Assembly (NCBI RefSeq): GCF_021462825.1
Contig: NZ_JAKEEB010000036.1
Location: forward strand, 1 to 64,000
Source of the DNA: Streptomyces glomeratus
Lineage (GTDB): Bacteria > Actinomycetota > Actinomycetes > Streptomycetales > Streptomycetaceae
Length of the DNA stretch: 64,000 nucleotides
Direction: 5' to 3'
Both the position numbers and the translations under genes were made by a program. Under the pieces are notes generated by a model, which was given only the letters and a program-made list of their open reading frames with translations, had not been told where the DNA came from and made no database searches. Positions 48,301 through 57,023 of this stretch are shown one piece after another. Every line of letters begins with the position of its first letter. Position 1 is the stretch's first letter.

Positions 48301-49966
48301 CCCGCGGCACCGGACGATCCTGGCCGCCGCGCTCCGCGCCACCCCCGCCGCCCGCCAGTCGGAGCCGATGGCCCATCAGACCGACCGCGCGGTGGACGCC
48401 GGGGCCCGCCGGGCCCGGGTTCCGGTCGGCTACGGCGCGCCCCGCTGGCGGCGCACCGGCACCCTGCCCTTCGACCCGTCCCGCGCCTACCACGCCACAG
48501 CCGGCCGCACCGCCGGCATCACCCTGCTCAGCGTCAAGGGCGCCCCGGAGGTCCTGCTGGCCCGCTGCCGGCGCAGACGCCTGAACGGGGTGGAGACCGC
48601 ACTCGACGACGCCGGGCGCACGGCGCTCACCGGGATCACCGAGAAGCTGGCCGGAGCAGGCCGCCGCGTCCTCGCCGTGGCGGAACGCACCATGGAGCCG
48701 GGCGAGGAGCTCACCGACGACATGGTGCGCGATCTGAACTTCGTCGGATTCGTCGTCCTGGCCGACCCGGTGCGCCCCGGTGCGGCCCCGGCCACCAGCC
48801 GGCTGCGCGCGGCCGGGGTGCACACGGTCCTGCTCACCGGGGACCACGCCGCCACCGCCGAGGCCATCGCGGCCTCCGTCACCGGCGACCGGGACCAAGC
48901 CGTGTGCACGGGGCCGGAGCTGGACGAGCTGGACGACGACGCGCTCGACGCGCTGCTGCCGACGGTGGATGTGATCGCCCGGTGCACCCCCCACCACAAG
49001 GTCCGTATCGTCGAGGCGTTCCAGCGTCTGGGCCGGGTCGTGGCGATGACCGGCGACGGGGCCAACGACGCCCCCGCCATCCGTCTCGCCGACGTCGGTA
49101 TCGCGCTGGGGCGACGAGGCACTCCGGCCGCCACGGCCGCCGCCGATCTGGTCATCGGTGACGACCGCCTGGAGACGATCGTCACCGCCCTGACCGAGGG
49201 CCGGGCGATGTGGACCTCGGTCAGGACCGCGCTGGCCATCCTGATCGGCGGCAACCTCGGCGAGGTCACCTTCAGCGTGCTGGCCTCCGCACTGTCCGGC
49301 AGCTCGCCGCTGAGCGCCCGTCAGATCATGCTGGTCAACCTGCTCACCGACCTGGCCCCCGCCCTCGCCATCGCGGTGCGCACCCCGGCCGAGAGCACCG
49401 GGGAACAGTTGCTGCAGGAAGGCCCCCATCAGTCGCTGGGCACCGCGCTCACCCAGGAGATGCTGCAACGAGGGCTCACCACCGCCCTGGGTTCGGGGCT
49501 GGCCTGGACGGCCGCCCGCTTCACCGGCACACAACGCCGCGCCGGAACGGTGGCACTGGCCGCGGTGGTGGGCACCCAGCTCGCCCAGACGCTCACCAGC
49601 GGCGGTGCGGACCGCCAGGTGCTCGCCGCCACCATCGGCTCGGCCGCGATACTCGTCGGCATCATCCAGACCCCGGGCATCAGCCGGTTCTTCGGATCCA
49701 CCCCGCTGGGACCCGTCGGCTGGGGCGTCGCCCTGGCGGCCATCATCACCGCCACGCTCCTCCACGCGAGGCTGGAGCCCCTGGCCCGTCGCCTGGCCGG
49801 CACGGGCTGGCTGCCCTCGGAGACAGCGGAGTCCGGCGACATCGGGGACACAGCGCCGTCCTCCTCGGCCGCGGCCGCCCTCGCGACGGGCGCGCTGACC
49901 TGGGTGAGCGGCGCGCTGTCCCGGCTCGGGCTGCCCACACCGGACCTCGGCCTGCTGACTGTCTGA
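45380..49966 (+). CDS. giant CtpH/CtpI-like P-type cation ATPase
   Basis: The 1528-residue protein is about twice the usual P-type size. The C-terminal half is complete: TGES (789-792), DKTGTLT with phospho-Asp D946, and GDGANDAP from G1225, followed by membrane helices. The N-terminal half looks like a decayed ATPase: DVDVLRS at D355 stands where DKTGTLT should be, and a hinge-like part (IRVVLAGDR and later GIGVHREG) lacks GDGxNDxP. Mycobacterial CtpH and CtpI have comparable length. The transported ion is uncertain; helix motifs suggest the Ca2+/Mg2+-like group. The ATG at 45380 follows a GGAGG; the frame is open further upstream. Confidence 0.88.
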   Translation: MSLLSGVLSPLSTPLSRSLAGGLAAGVREAVDGATRLLGVHRRDVWSRPGRCHIDVRGVRGPRGMWVGRIVERALEEHPGVVWARVNAPAERVVVELASPPPPRQELLRIIAHAEAHGAAATADPGGSDPWCPEPHHPCEGRRTRPALPVLAADVAGLLLTLATRLSPWTPLPAEVGALVSAVQCHPLLNRLAASVLGHRERPEAAIPVLNAIVQGVATRGGGLVLDAAQRLAQWREANAALEAWARAEPRLVRGPEDARAEPTVTQRPREHQDVTERYAARAMGAGAAVGALATPGVGPRRALAVALSSMPKAPETGREGFATTLARFLALRGVVAMDRGALRRLGQVDTVLLDVDVLRSGRHELTDLELLGGAEPADVSDRLFALFDPAALARVHQDDDGWALGPLERLDLTGRTGRRAADRLRHRGSEQVLGLSCRRRLVAVAGVAAQTLPGAQALAAAARRSGIRVVLAGDRPYPELGFVDAMVPTGSRLVASVRGLQADGAVVLLVSGNRRALGASDCGIGVHREGEPPAWGAHLLVGTDLDSVALILTGVGVARHVDRDSAVLAASGSGIGAVAALRAPAAEACSRGQAACNTAGGIAFALGVWRARQLCSRPVSPSVETVPWHLMPPAQVLGRLRTSIDGLSAQEADARAKEPSRTGVTPRTTLPSAFVEELANPLTPVLAGGAALAASVGSRADAVLVALITATSALVGGVQRVRTERALAELTARSAVGARVRRDGAERLVTAEDLVPGDVILLRPDDVVPADCRLLQAQGLEVDESSLTGESLPVAKDPVPVVAAHLTDRRSMLYEGTTVSAGEAVAVVVATGAATEVGRTMATAREAAPATGVEARLSSLTKASLPLATGSAAAVAGAGLVHGRPIAESLASAVNLAVASVPEGLPFLVNAAQLASARRLAEHGALVRNPRTIEALGRADVLCFDKTGTLTEGNLQLVAVSDGERTLPVGRLGPRHRTILAAALRATPAARQSEPMAHQTDRAVDAGARRARVPVGYGAPRWRRTGTLPFDPSRAYHATAGRTAGITLLSVKGAPEVLLARCRRRRLNGVETALDDAGRTALTGITEKLAGAGRRVLAVAERTMEPGEELTDDMVRDLNFVGFVVLADPVRPGAAPATSRLRAAGVHTVLLTGDHAATAEAIAASVTGDRDQAVCTGPELDELDDDALDALLPTVDVIARCTPHHKVRIVEAFQRLGRVVAMTGDGANDAPAIRLADVGIALGRRGTPAATAAADLVIGDDRLETIVTALTEGRAMWTSVRTALAILIGGNLGEVTFSVLASALSGSSPLSARQIMLVNLLTDLAPALAIAVRTPAESTGEQLLQEGPHQSLGTALTQEMLQRGLTTALGSGLAWTAARFTGTQRRAGTVALAAVVGTQLAQTLTSGGADRQVLAATIGSAAILVGIIQTPGISRFFGSTPLGPVGWGVALAAIITATLLHARLEPLARRLAGTGWLPSETAESGDIGDTAPSSSAAAALATGALTWVSGALSRLGLPTPDLGLLTV

Positions 49967-50002
49967 GGGGCGCCCGTACGAGGACGGCCTCCACCGCGGT
50001 GC

Positions 50003-50400
50003 TCAGTCCACGGGCGGCAGGGCCGCGGACTCCGTGCCAGGTGGCCCGTGTCCAGGCGCGACCGCCACAAGTTCCGGCGGCGGGCGGCCGTGAGCGCGGC
50101 CTCGAGCGGTGAGGGCGGCACCGCCAGGACGGGGCAGTCCGCGTGCGCGAGGCAGTAACGGCCGACCGACGGCCCGAACGCGCGGTGCCATCGGCCGCGG
50201 TGGCCCGCGCCGACCACCAACACGTCGGCCTCACGGTCCGCGATCGACACCAGCGCCGGGTCGGGGGAGCCCCGGGCGATGAGCGCCCGCATCGGCAGCC
50301 CGGTGCCCTCGGCGCCGAACATGCCGTCGAGCGCCTCGAGCAGCCTCTCCCCCGCGCCAGGCGCTCCCACTCCGGCACCATGACGGATGCCGCCGGCGAC
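50003..50400 (-). pseudogene. universal stress protein remnant
   Basis: The minus strand reads ERLLEALDGMFGAEGTGLPM, ADREADVLVVGAGHRGRWHRAFGPSVGRYCLAHADCPVLAVP. This is the C-terminal half of a UspA domain with the ATP-binding G-2x-G-9x-G(S/T) type motif (GAGHRGRW...GPSVG). The preceding piece (VPEWERLA) is in another frame and the N-terminal half is gone; the tail is also out of frame with a stop. It cannot fold as a full domain. Confidence 0.7.
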
Positions 50401-50434
50401 CGGCGGGAGGCAAGGTCCCTGCGCCTGCCCGGAA

Positions 50435-50490
50435 AGCAGCGCGATCGGTAGCCTGCCGGGGGAGCAGCGTGATCGGCAGCCTGCCCGGGC
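50435..50490 (+). repeat. two 28-bp tandem repeats
   Basis: AGCAGCGCGATCGGTAGCCT... at 50435 recurs 28 bases later at 50463 as AGCAGCGTGATCGGCAGCCT..., with a few differences. It lies between the stress-protein remnant and the GGT-like gene, where the N-terminus of the former has been lost. Confidence 0.8.
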
Positions 50491-50552
50491 ATCAGGCGAA
50501 CCCGAGCCGACCAAGCGGACCGACGCGCGTACACAACGAGGTGAGACGCCAG

Positions 50553-52379
50553 ATGTTCACCACCCGGCCCACGCTCCAGGGCACCTTCGGCATGGTCTCC
50601 TCCACCCACTGGCTGGCCTCGCAGTCGGCGATGGCGGTACTGGAGGACGGCGGTACGGCGTTCGACGCGGCCGTCGCGGGAGCGTTCGTCCTGCACGTCG
50701 TGGAACCGCATCTCAACGGGCCGGCCGGCGAGGTCCCGATCCTCCTGGCCCCGGCGGGCGGCGAGGTGCGGGTGCTGTGCGGGCAGGGCGTGGCACCCGC
50801 CGGGGCCACGACCGCGCACTACCGGGACCTGGGCCTGGCACTCGTACCCGGCACCGGGCCGCTCGCCGCGGCCGTTCCGGGTGCGTTCGACGCCTGGATG
50901 CTGCTGCTGCGCGACCATGGCACGAAGTCTCTCGCCGACGTCCTGAAGTACGCCATCGGCTACGCCGAGCACGGGCACCCGCCCGTGGAACGCGTCGGCG
51001 AGACCGTGGAGAGCGTACGGAAGCTGTTCGAGACCGAGTGGAGCTCGTCGGCCGAGGTCTACCTGCCGGGCGGCCGGGCGCCCCGGCCCGGTGTGCTGCT
51101 GCGCAATCCCGCACTGGCCGCCACCTGGAAGCGGCTGCTCGCCGAGGTGTCCGGAGCCGGGGGCCGGGTGGCGCAGATCGAGGCCGCCCGCGAGGTGTGG
51201 CGGTCCGGATTCATCGCCGAGGCCCTTGTGCGGCAGGCGCGGCGGCCCACCATGGACGTGACCGGCGAGCGGCACACCGGCACCCTCAGCGCCGACGACC
51301 TCGCCGCCTGGTCGGCGTCCTACGAGGCGCCGGCGTCGTACGACTGGAACGGCTGGACGGTGTGCAAGCCCGGTCCCTGGAGCCAGGGCCCGGTCCTCCT
51401 CCAGCAGCTCGCCCTTCTCCCGCCCGAGCTGCCCCGGTACGGCACCGCCGACTACGTCCACCTGCTGATCGAGGGCTGCAAGCTCGCCATGGCCGACCGC
51501 GAGGCCTGGTACGGCGACGCGGCCGAAGTGCCGCTGGACGAACTGCTGTCGGACGCCTACAACGCCGGACGGCGCGCCCTGATCGGTGACACGGCGTCGT
51601 ACGAGCTGCGCCCCGGTACCCCCTCGGGCCGGGTGGCACGGCTGAGCGTGCACGCGCGCGTGGTGGCCCCCGACGAGCGCGGCTTCGACCCGATGGGCGT
51701 GGGCGAGCCGACGCTCGTCCGGCACCCGGCGCCCGCGGTGCCCGGCGATCCGGACGCCGGCGCCGACGGGGCGACCCGCGGCGACACCTGCCACCTCGAC
51801 GTCGCCGACCGCTGGGGCAACATGGTCGCGGCCACCCCCAGCGGTGGCTGGCTGCAGTCGAACCCGGTCGTGCCCGAGCTGGGCTTTCCGCTCGGTACCC
51901 GGCTCCAGATGGCCTGGCTGGACGAGGGCCTGCCCAACTCCCTGACGCCCGGGCGCCGCCCCCGCACCACCCTCACCCCCTCCATCGCGCTGCGCGACGG
52001 TGTGCCCGTGCTGGCGTTCGGCACGCCCGGCGGCGACCAGCAGGACCAGTGGCAGCTGCACTTCTTCCTCGCGGCCGCCCTGCGCCCGCCGGTCCGCGGC
52101 GGCCTCGACCTGCAAGGCGCCATCGACGCCCCGAACTGGCACAACGACAGCTTCCCCGGCTCCTTCTATCCGCGCGGCATGCGGCCCGGCAGCGTCACCG
52201 TCGAGTCCCGCACGGACCGCGCGGTCGTCGAGGAGCTGCGCCGGCGCGGTCACGACGTCACGGTCGGCGGCGCATGGTCCGAAGGGCGGCTGTGCGCGGT
52301 CGCCCGCGACCAGGAGACCGGCGTGCTGTCGGCGGCGGCGAATCCGCGCGGGATGCAGGGGTACGCGGTCGGGCGCTGA
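50553..52379 (+). CDS. gamma-glutamyltransferase-family protein (cytoplasmic type)
   Basis: The 608-residue protein has the Ntn-hydrolase GGT layout: GGTAFDAAVAGAFVLHVVEPH near the start, and the predicted autocleavage nucleophile T412 in GDTCHLDVADRWGNMV. GTPGGDQQDQWQLHFFL takes the place of the GSPGG loop. Unlike the enzyme at 26852, it has no signal peptide, so it should act in the cytoplasm. Relatives act on gamma-glutamyl or acyl-amide substrates such as oxamate or cephalosporin intermediates. The ATG at 50553 is used; an upstream in-frame GTG is possible. Confidence 0.88.
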   Translation: MFTTRPTLQGTFGMVSSTHWLASQSAMAVLEDGGTAFDAAVAGAFVLHVVEPHLNGPAGEVPILLAPAGGEVRVLCGQGVAPAGATTAHYRDLGLALVPGTGPLAAAVPGAFDAWMLLLRDHGTKSLADVLKYAIGYAEHGHPPVERVGETVESVRKLFETEWSSSAEVYLPGGRAPRPGVLLRNPALAATWKRLLAEVSGAGGRVAQIEAAREVWRSGFIAEALVRQARRPTMDVTGERHTGTLSADDLAAWSASYEAPASYDWNGWTVCKPGPWSQGPVLLQQLALLPPELPRYGTADYVHLLIEGCKLAMADREAWYGDAAEVPLDELLSDAYNAGRRALIGDTASYELRPGTPSGRVARLSVHARVVAPDERGFDPMGVGEPTLVRHPAPAVPGDPDAGADGATRGDTCHLDVADRWGNMVAATPSGGWLQSNPVVPELGFPLGTRLQMAWLDEGLPNSLTPGRRPRTTLTPSIALRDGVPVLAFGTPGGDQQDQWQLHFFLAAALRPPVRGGLDLQGAIDAPNWHNDSFPGSFYPRGMRPGSVTVESRTDRAVVEELRRRGHDVTVGGAWSEGRLCAVARDQETGVLSAAANPRGMQGYAVGR

Positions 52380-52383
52380 CTCA

Positions 52384-52423
52384 GGCCGACGGGCGACGCC
52401 CCCGGCCGACGGGCGACGCCCCC
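52384..52423 (+). repeat. 20-bp perfect tandem duplication
   Basis: GGCCGACGGGCGACGCCCCC occurs twice in direct succession (52384-52403, 52404-52423) just after the GGT-like gene. The unit includes the self-complementary GGGCGACGCCC, so it may serve as a doubled weak terminator. Confidence 0.9.
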
Positions 52424-52517
52424 GGTGGAAGATCAGGGCACTCGGTGTTCATGTCGATTCCACCACTTGTACACCGGACCGGTAGGGATTGTCAGTGCCG
52501 CATGCTCTCATGGAGGC

Positions 52518-53363
52518 ATGATCGGAGACACCGAAACCATCGACGAGTTTCTCGCCCACCGCACGTCCGACGTGGAGGAGGCCGTCCGCACGGCGGCCGC
52601 CACCGAGATCATGCCGCGCTTCCGCCGCCTCGCCGCTCACGAGATCGACGAGAAGAGCGGCCCCCACGACCTGGTCACGGACGCCGACCGCAAGGCCGAG
52701 GCGTATCTCACGGAGGCGCTCGGCAAGCTGCTGCCCGGCTCGGTCGTGGTGGGCGAGGAGGCGGTGCACGCCAATCCGGCGACCTACGACGCGATCCGCG
52801 GCGAGGCACCCGTGTGGATCGTCGACCCCGTCGACGGCACCCGCCAGTTCGTCCACGGGGACCCCGGATTCTGCACCCTGGTCGCGCTCACCCAGGGCGG
52901 CGTCGTGCACGCCTCGTGGACCTATGCACCGGTCCACGACCGGTTCGCCACGGCGATACGGGGCGGGGGCGCGTTCCTCGACGGCAGGCGCCTGCACTCC
53001 GGCTCACCCGTCGCGGGCCGTGACCTGGAGGTGGCCACGTCCCACCCGTTCTACACGACGGACGACCAGAAGCGTGCGCTCCTCGGCCTCCAGACGGAGG
53101 GCGTCCGCCCGCGCTCGTGCGGATCGGCGGGCCTGGAGTATCTGCAGATCGCCCAGGGCCTGCTCGACGCGACGGCCTTCTGCTGGGAAGCGGCCTGGGA
53201 CCACGCCGCGGGCCTGCTGCTGGTCCAGGAGGCGGGCGGCAGCCACCTCACGATCGCGGGCGAGCCCTTCCGCATCACCGGGGGCAACACCCTGCCCTTC
53301 ACCGCGGCCCGGGACGAGGCCACGGCGCGCCGGGTGGTGGAGCTGCTGTCCCGCGGGACCTGA
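52518..53363 (+). CDS. inositol monophosphatase family phosphatase
   Basis: The 281-residue protein carries the metal-dependent Li+-sensitive phosphatase motifs: GEEA (first Glu), WIVDPVDGTRQF (metal ligands Asp, Asp) and CWEAAWDHAAGLLLVQEAGG (the C-terminal Asp motif). The family includes inositol, histidinol and 3'-phosphoadenosine phosphatases; the Streptomyces relatives I know are annotated as IMPase or HisN. The start is the ATG at 52518 in GGAGGCATG. It is a stand-alone gene. The substrate is undetermined. Confidence 0.9.
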   Translation: MIGDTETIDEFLAHRTSDVEEAVRTAAATEIMPRFRRLAAHEIDEKSGPHDLVTDADRKAEAYLTEALGKLLPGSVVVGEEAVHANPATYDAIRGEAPVWIVDPVDGTRQFVHGDPGFCTLVALTQGGVVHASWTYAPVHDRFATAIRGGGAFLDGRRLHSGSPVAGRDLEVATSHPFYTTDDQKRALLGLQTEGVRPRSCGSAGLEYLQIAQGLLDATAFCWEAAWDHAAGLLLVQEAGGSHLTIAGEPFRITGGNTLPFTAARDEATARRVVELLSRGT

Positions 53364-53512
53364 CCGCCCGCGCCGACGGGCGAGAGCGCCCTGCCGGGCG
53401 CCGGAAACGGAACCGTAGCCTCACCCGATGGCCGCCCCCCGCGCCGCAGCCGCGCCGGAACTCCGGCATATCCTGATGCCCAGTGGCCGTCGGCTGACGA
53501 AGGAGTCCGAAG

Positions 53513-54931
53513 GTGCCGTCGATGCTCGATGCGGTCGTGGTGGGGGCCGGGCCCAACGGACTGACGGCTGCCGTGGAGCTGGCCCGCCGGGGCTTCTCCG
53601 TGGCCGTCTTCGAGGCCCGCGACACCATCGGGGGCGGCGCCCGCACCGAGGAGCTGACGCTGCCCGGTTTCCGGCACGACCCGTGCTCCGCCGCACATCC
53701 CCTCGGCATCAACTCGCCCGCGTTCAGAGCACTGCCCCTGGAGCGGTACGGCCTCGAATGGCTGCACGCAGACCTGCCCATGGCGCACCCCTTTCCCGAC
53801 GGCACGGCCGCGGTGCTGTCCCGCTCCGTGGCCGAGACGGCCGCCTCGTTCGGCCCCCGGGACGCGGGCGCCTACCGCCGGCTGGTCCAGCCCTTCCTGA
53901 GGCACTGGGACACGCTGGCCCGGGACTTCATGTCCCTGCCGCTCACCGCCCTCCCACGCGACCCGGTCACCCTGGCCCGCTTCGGCCTCGTCGGCCTGCC
54001 GCCCTCGACGTGGCTGATGCGCCGCTTCCGCGACGAGCGGGCCAAGACCCTGTTCGCCGGGCTCGTCGCACATGTGATCGCTCCGCTGGACGGCTTCGCC
54101 ACCGGCGCGATCGGCCTGGTCTTCGCGCTGGCCGCGCACGCCCGCGGCTGGCCCGTGGCCCGCGGCGGCTCCCAGTCCGTCTCCGACGCGCTGGCCGCGT
54201 ATCTGAAGGACCTGGGCGGCACCGTCCACACCGACTACGAGGTCAAGCGCCTGGACGACCTCCCGCCGGCCCGCGCCTATGTCTTCGACACCTCGCCCAC
54301 CGCCCTGGCCCGTATCGCGGGCCTCGGGCGGTACTACGACAAGTACCGCTACGGCCCCGGCGTCTTCAAGATCGACTACGCGCTGGACGGCCCGGTGCCG
54401 TGGACCGCGCGGGAGCCGCGCGTCGCCGGCACCGTACAGATCGGGGCGGACAGCGCGGAGATCGGCACCGCCCTGCGCGCCGCGTCCCGGGAGGGCCGCG
54501 CCCCCGAACGGCCGTTCCTCATCAGTGTCCAGCCCAGCGTCGCGGATCCCGGCCGCGCCCCGGCCGGCAAACACGTCTTCTGGGTGTACGGCCATGTGCC
54601 TCATGCCTGGCGCGGGGACCTCACCGACGCCATCGAGCGCCAACTGGAGCGCTACGCCCCGGGCTTCCGCGACCGCGTACTCGCCCGTGCCACCGCGGGA
54701 CCGCCCGAACTGGCCGCCCGCAACGCCAACTACATCGGCGGCGACATCGCCTCCGGCGCGACCTGCGGACTCCAGCTGCTGCTGCGCCCGAAACCGTCCC
54801 TGTTCCCGTACCGCACCCCGCACCCGGCGGTGTTCATCTGCTCGTCGGCCACCCCGCCGGGTCCCGGCGTGCACGGCATGTCCGGCCACAACGCGGCGAA
54901 GGCCGTATGGCGGAGGCTGAGGCAGTCATGA
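53513..54931 (+). CDS. FAD-dependent oxidoreductase (phytoene-desaturase-like)
   Basis: The 472-residue protein begins with a dinucleotide-binding motif (AVVVGAGPNGLTAAVELARRG) followed by VFEARDTIGGGARTEE, the CrtI/NAD(P)-FAD amine-oxidase fold. A C-terminal FAD motif lies in PGPGVHGMSGHNAAKAVWR. There is no carotenoid cluster nearby, so a role in carotenoid desaturation is unlikely. The GTG at 53513 follows GAAGGAG; an ATG nine bases later is also possible. The stop overlaps the start of the macro-domain gene (ATGA), so the two are translationally coupled. Confidence 0.88.
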   Translation: MPSMLDAVVVGAGPNGLTAAVELARRGFSVAVFEARDTIGGGARTEELTLPGFRHDPCSAAHPLGINSPAFRALPLERYGLEWLHADLPMAHPFPDGTAAVLSRSVAETAASFGPRDAGAYRRLVQPFLRHWDTLARDFMSLPLTALPRDPVTLARFGLVGLPPSTWLMRRFRDERAKTLFAGLVAHVIAPLDGFATGAIGLVFALAAHARGWPVARGGSQSVSDALAAYLKDLGGTVHTDYEVKRLDDLPPARAYVFDTSPTALARIAGLGRYYDKYRYGPGVFKIDYALDGPVPWTAREPRVAGTVQIGADSAEIGTALRAASREGRAPERPFLISVQPSVADPGRAPAGKHVFWVYGHVPHAWRGDLTDAIERQLERYAPGFRDRVLARATAGPPELAARNANYIGGDIASGATCGLQLLLRPKPSLFPYRTPHPAVFICSSATPPGPGVHGMSGHNAAKAVWRRLRQS

Positions 54932-55437
54932 CCACCCTCACGCTGGTACAGGGTGACATCACCCGGCAGAGCGTCGACGCCATCGTCAACGCGGCCAACT
55001 CCTCGCTGCTGGGCGGAGGAGGCGTGGACGGCGCGATCCACCGGCGCGGCGGACCGGCGATCCTCGAGGAGTGCCGCGGACTGCGCGCCTCCCGGTACGG
55101 CAGGGGCCTGCCCACGGGCCAGGCGGTGGCCACCACGGCGGGTGAACTGGACGCGCGCTGGGTGATCCACACGGTCGGACCCGTGTACTCCGCGACACAG
55201 GACCGCTCGGATCAACTGGCCTCCTGCTACCGGGAATCGTTGCGCGTCGCCGACGAACTCGGCGCCCGTACCGTCGCGTTCCCCGCGATCTCCACCGGCG
55301 TCTACCGGTGGCCGATGGAGGACGCCGCCCGCATCGCGGTGGAGACGGTGCGCGCCACGGACACGGCGGTCGAGGAGATCAGGTTCGTCCTCTTCGACGA
55401 GCGGGCCTACACGGCGTTCGCCGCACAAGCCGGCTGA
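54928..55437 (+). CDS. macro-domain ADP-ribose hydrolase
   Basis: The 169-residue protein is one macro domain. QGDITRQSVDAIVNAANSSLLGGGGVDGAIHRRGG is the substrate loop with the Asn, Asp and Gly-rich residues of active O-acetyl-ADP-ribose deacetylases. FPAISTGVYRWP is the second phosphate loop. It should remove ADP-ribose from proteins or hydrolyse O-acetyl-ADP-ribose, the product of sirtuin deacylation; sirtuin genes lie 2-6 kb away. It overlaps the FAD oxidoreductase gene by four bases. Confidence 0.93.
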   Translation: MTTLTLVQGDITRQSVDAIVNAANSSLLGGGGVDGAIHRRGGPAILEECRGLRASRYGRGLPTGQAVATTAGELDARWVIHTVGPVYSATQDRSDQLASCYRESLRVADELGARTVAFPAISTGVYRWPMEDAARIAVETVRATDTAVEEIRFVLFDERAYTAFAAQAG

Positions 55438-55556
55438 CGGCGCAGACACCCTCGGTCGGCGGGGCGGGGAGAACGGCAGGCAGGCCCAGGTCCATGTCGG
55501 AATTCCGCCAGCCCCGGACGCCGCCCGTGACCGATGCTGAAGTCATGCGGAACGGA

Positions 55557-57023
55557 ATGCACACCGACAGGGAGCGCTGTGTGCGCGCGGTCCAGTCCAA
55601 GGACGCGCGCTTCGACGGCTGGTTCTTCACGGCGGTCCTGACCACGCGGATCTACTGCCGTCCCAGCTGTCCGGCGGTACCGCCGAAGCCGGAGAACATG
55701 ACGTTCCACCCCAGCGCGGCCTCCTGCCAGCAGGCCGGGTTCCGCGCCTGCAAGCGGTGCCGCCCGGACACCAGCCCCGGCTCGCCCGAGTGGAACCAGC
55801 GTGCCGACCTCGTCGCCCGCGCCATGCGGCTCATCGCCGACGGAGTCGTCGACCGGGAGGGGGTCCCCGGCCTCGCCGCCCGTCTCGGCTACAGCACCCG
55901 CCAGATCGAGCGCCAGGTCCTCGCCGAGCTGGGCGCCGGGCCCCTCGCGCTCGCCCGGGCCCAGCGCGCCCAGACCGCCCGGCTGCTCATCGAGACGACC
56001 GCACTGCCGATGGCCGACATCGCGTTCGCGGCCGGCTTCTCCTCGATCCGCACCTTCAACGACACCGTCCGCGAGGTCTTCGCGCTCTCCCCGAGCGAGC
56101 TGCGCGGCCGCCGCCCGAAGAACACGGTGACCGTTCCCGGCGTCCTGAGCCTCAGGCTGCCGTTCCGGGCCCCGCTCAACCCCGACAACCTCTTCGGCCA
56201 CCTCGCGGCGACCGCCGTCCCGGGCGTGGAGGAGTGGCGGGACGGCGCCTACCGGCGCACCCTCGGGCTGCCCTACGGCCATGGGATCGTGGCGCTCACC
56301 CCCCGGCCCGACCACATCGCATGCCGGCTCACCCTGAGCGACCTGCGCGACCTGCCCGTCGCCATCAGCCGCTGCCGTCGCATGCTCGACCTGGACGCCG
56401 ACCCGGTCGCGATCGACGACCAGCTGCGCACGGATCCGGTGCTGGCCCCCCTCGTCGACAAGGCGCCCGGCCGCCGGGTCCCGCGGACCGTCGACGAGGC
56501 GGAGTTCGCCCTCCGCGCCGTCCTGGGCCAGCAGGTCTCCACCGCCGCGGCCCGCACCCACGCGGCCCGCCTGGTCACCGCGCACGGCGAGGCGGTGAAG
56601 GACCCCGAGGGCGGCCTCACCCACCTCTTCCCGGCCCCCGAGGCGCTGGCGGCGCTCGACCCCGAGTCGCTGGCGATGCCCCGCACACGCCGTACGACCT
56701 TCACCACCCTGGTACGCCAACTCGCCGACGGAACGCTCCACCTGGGCGCCGAGAGCGACTGGGAGGACAGCCGCGCCCGGCTCCTCGCCCTGCCCGGTTT
56801 CGGCCCCTGGACGGTGGATGTGATCGCGATGCGCGCCCTCGGCGACCCGGACGCGTTCCTGCCGACCGACCTCGGCATCCGCCGTGCCGCGCGGGAGCTG
56901 GGACTGCCGTCCACCCCGGCCGCGCTCACGGCCCGCGCGGTGGCCTGGCGGCCCTGGCGGGCGTATGCGGTCCAGTACCTGTGGGCGACGGACAGCCACC
57001 CGATCAACTTCCTTCCCGTCTGA
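55557..57023 (+). CDS. alkA: Ada-AlkA fusion: methyl-sensing regulator and 3-methyladenine glycosylase
   Basis: The 488-residue protein has three parts. The Ada zinc domain has ligands C34, C38, C65 and C68 (RIYCRPSC and CKRCRP); C34 would accept methyl groups from phosphotriesters. An AraC-type HTH follows (about 80-175; VPGLAARLGYSTRQIERQ, AFAAGFSSIRTFNDTVR). AlkA is the last part (about 200-488), with the HhH motif LPGFGPWTVDVIAMR and the catalytic Asp in FLPTDLG. It both removes alkylated bases and activates the response. The ATG at 55557 matches the family start. The ogt gene follows after a repeat array, forming an alkylation-repair operon. Confidence 0.95.
   Translation: MHTDRERCVRAVQSKDARFDGWFFTAVLTTRIYCRPSCPAVPPKPENMTFHPSAASCQQAGFRACKRCRPDTSPGSPEWNQRADLVARAMRLIADGVVDREGVPGLAARLGYSTRQIERQVLAELGAGPLALARAQRAQTARLLIETTALPMADIAFAAGFSSIRTFNDTVREVFALSPSELRGRRPKNTVTVPGVLSLRLPFRAPLNPDNLFGHLAATAVPGVEEWRDGAYRRTLGLPYGHGIVALTPRPDHIACRLTLSDLRDLPVAISRCRRMLDLDADPVAIDDQLRTDPVLAPLVDKAPGRRVPRTVDEAEFALRAVLGQQVSTAAARTHAARLVTAHGEAVKDPEGGLTHLFPAPEALAALDPESLAMPRTRRTTFTTLVRQLADGTLHLGAESDWEDSRARLLALPGFGPWTVDVIAMRALGDPDAFLPTDLGIRRAARELGLPSTPAALTARAVAWRPWRAYAVQYLWATDSHPINFLPV

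Noticed and set aside
52384..52423. 20-bp duplication as a CRISPR-like or phase-variable element.
   Set aside because: There are only two direct copies without spacers, located outside coding sequence; probably a simple duplication at a terminator.
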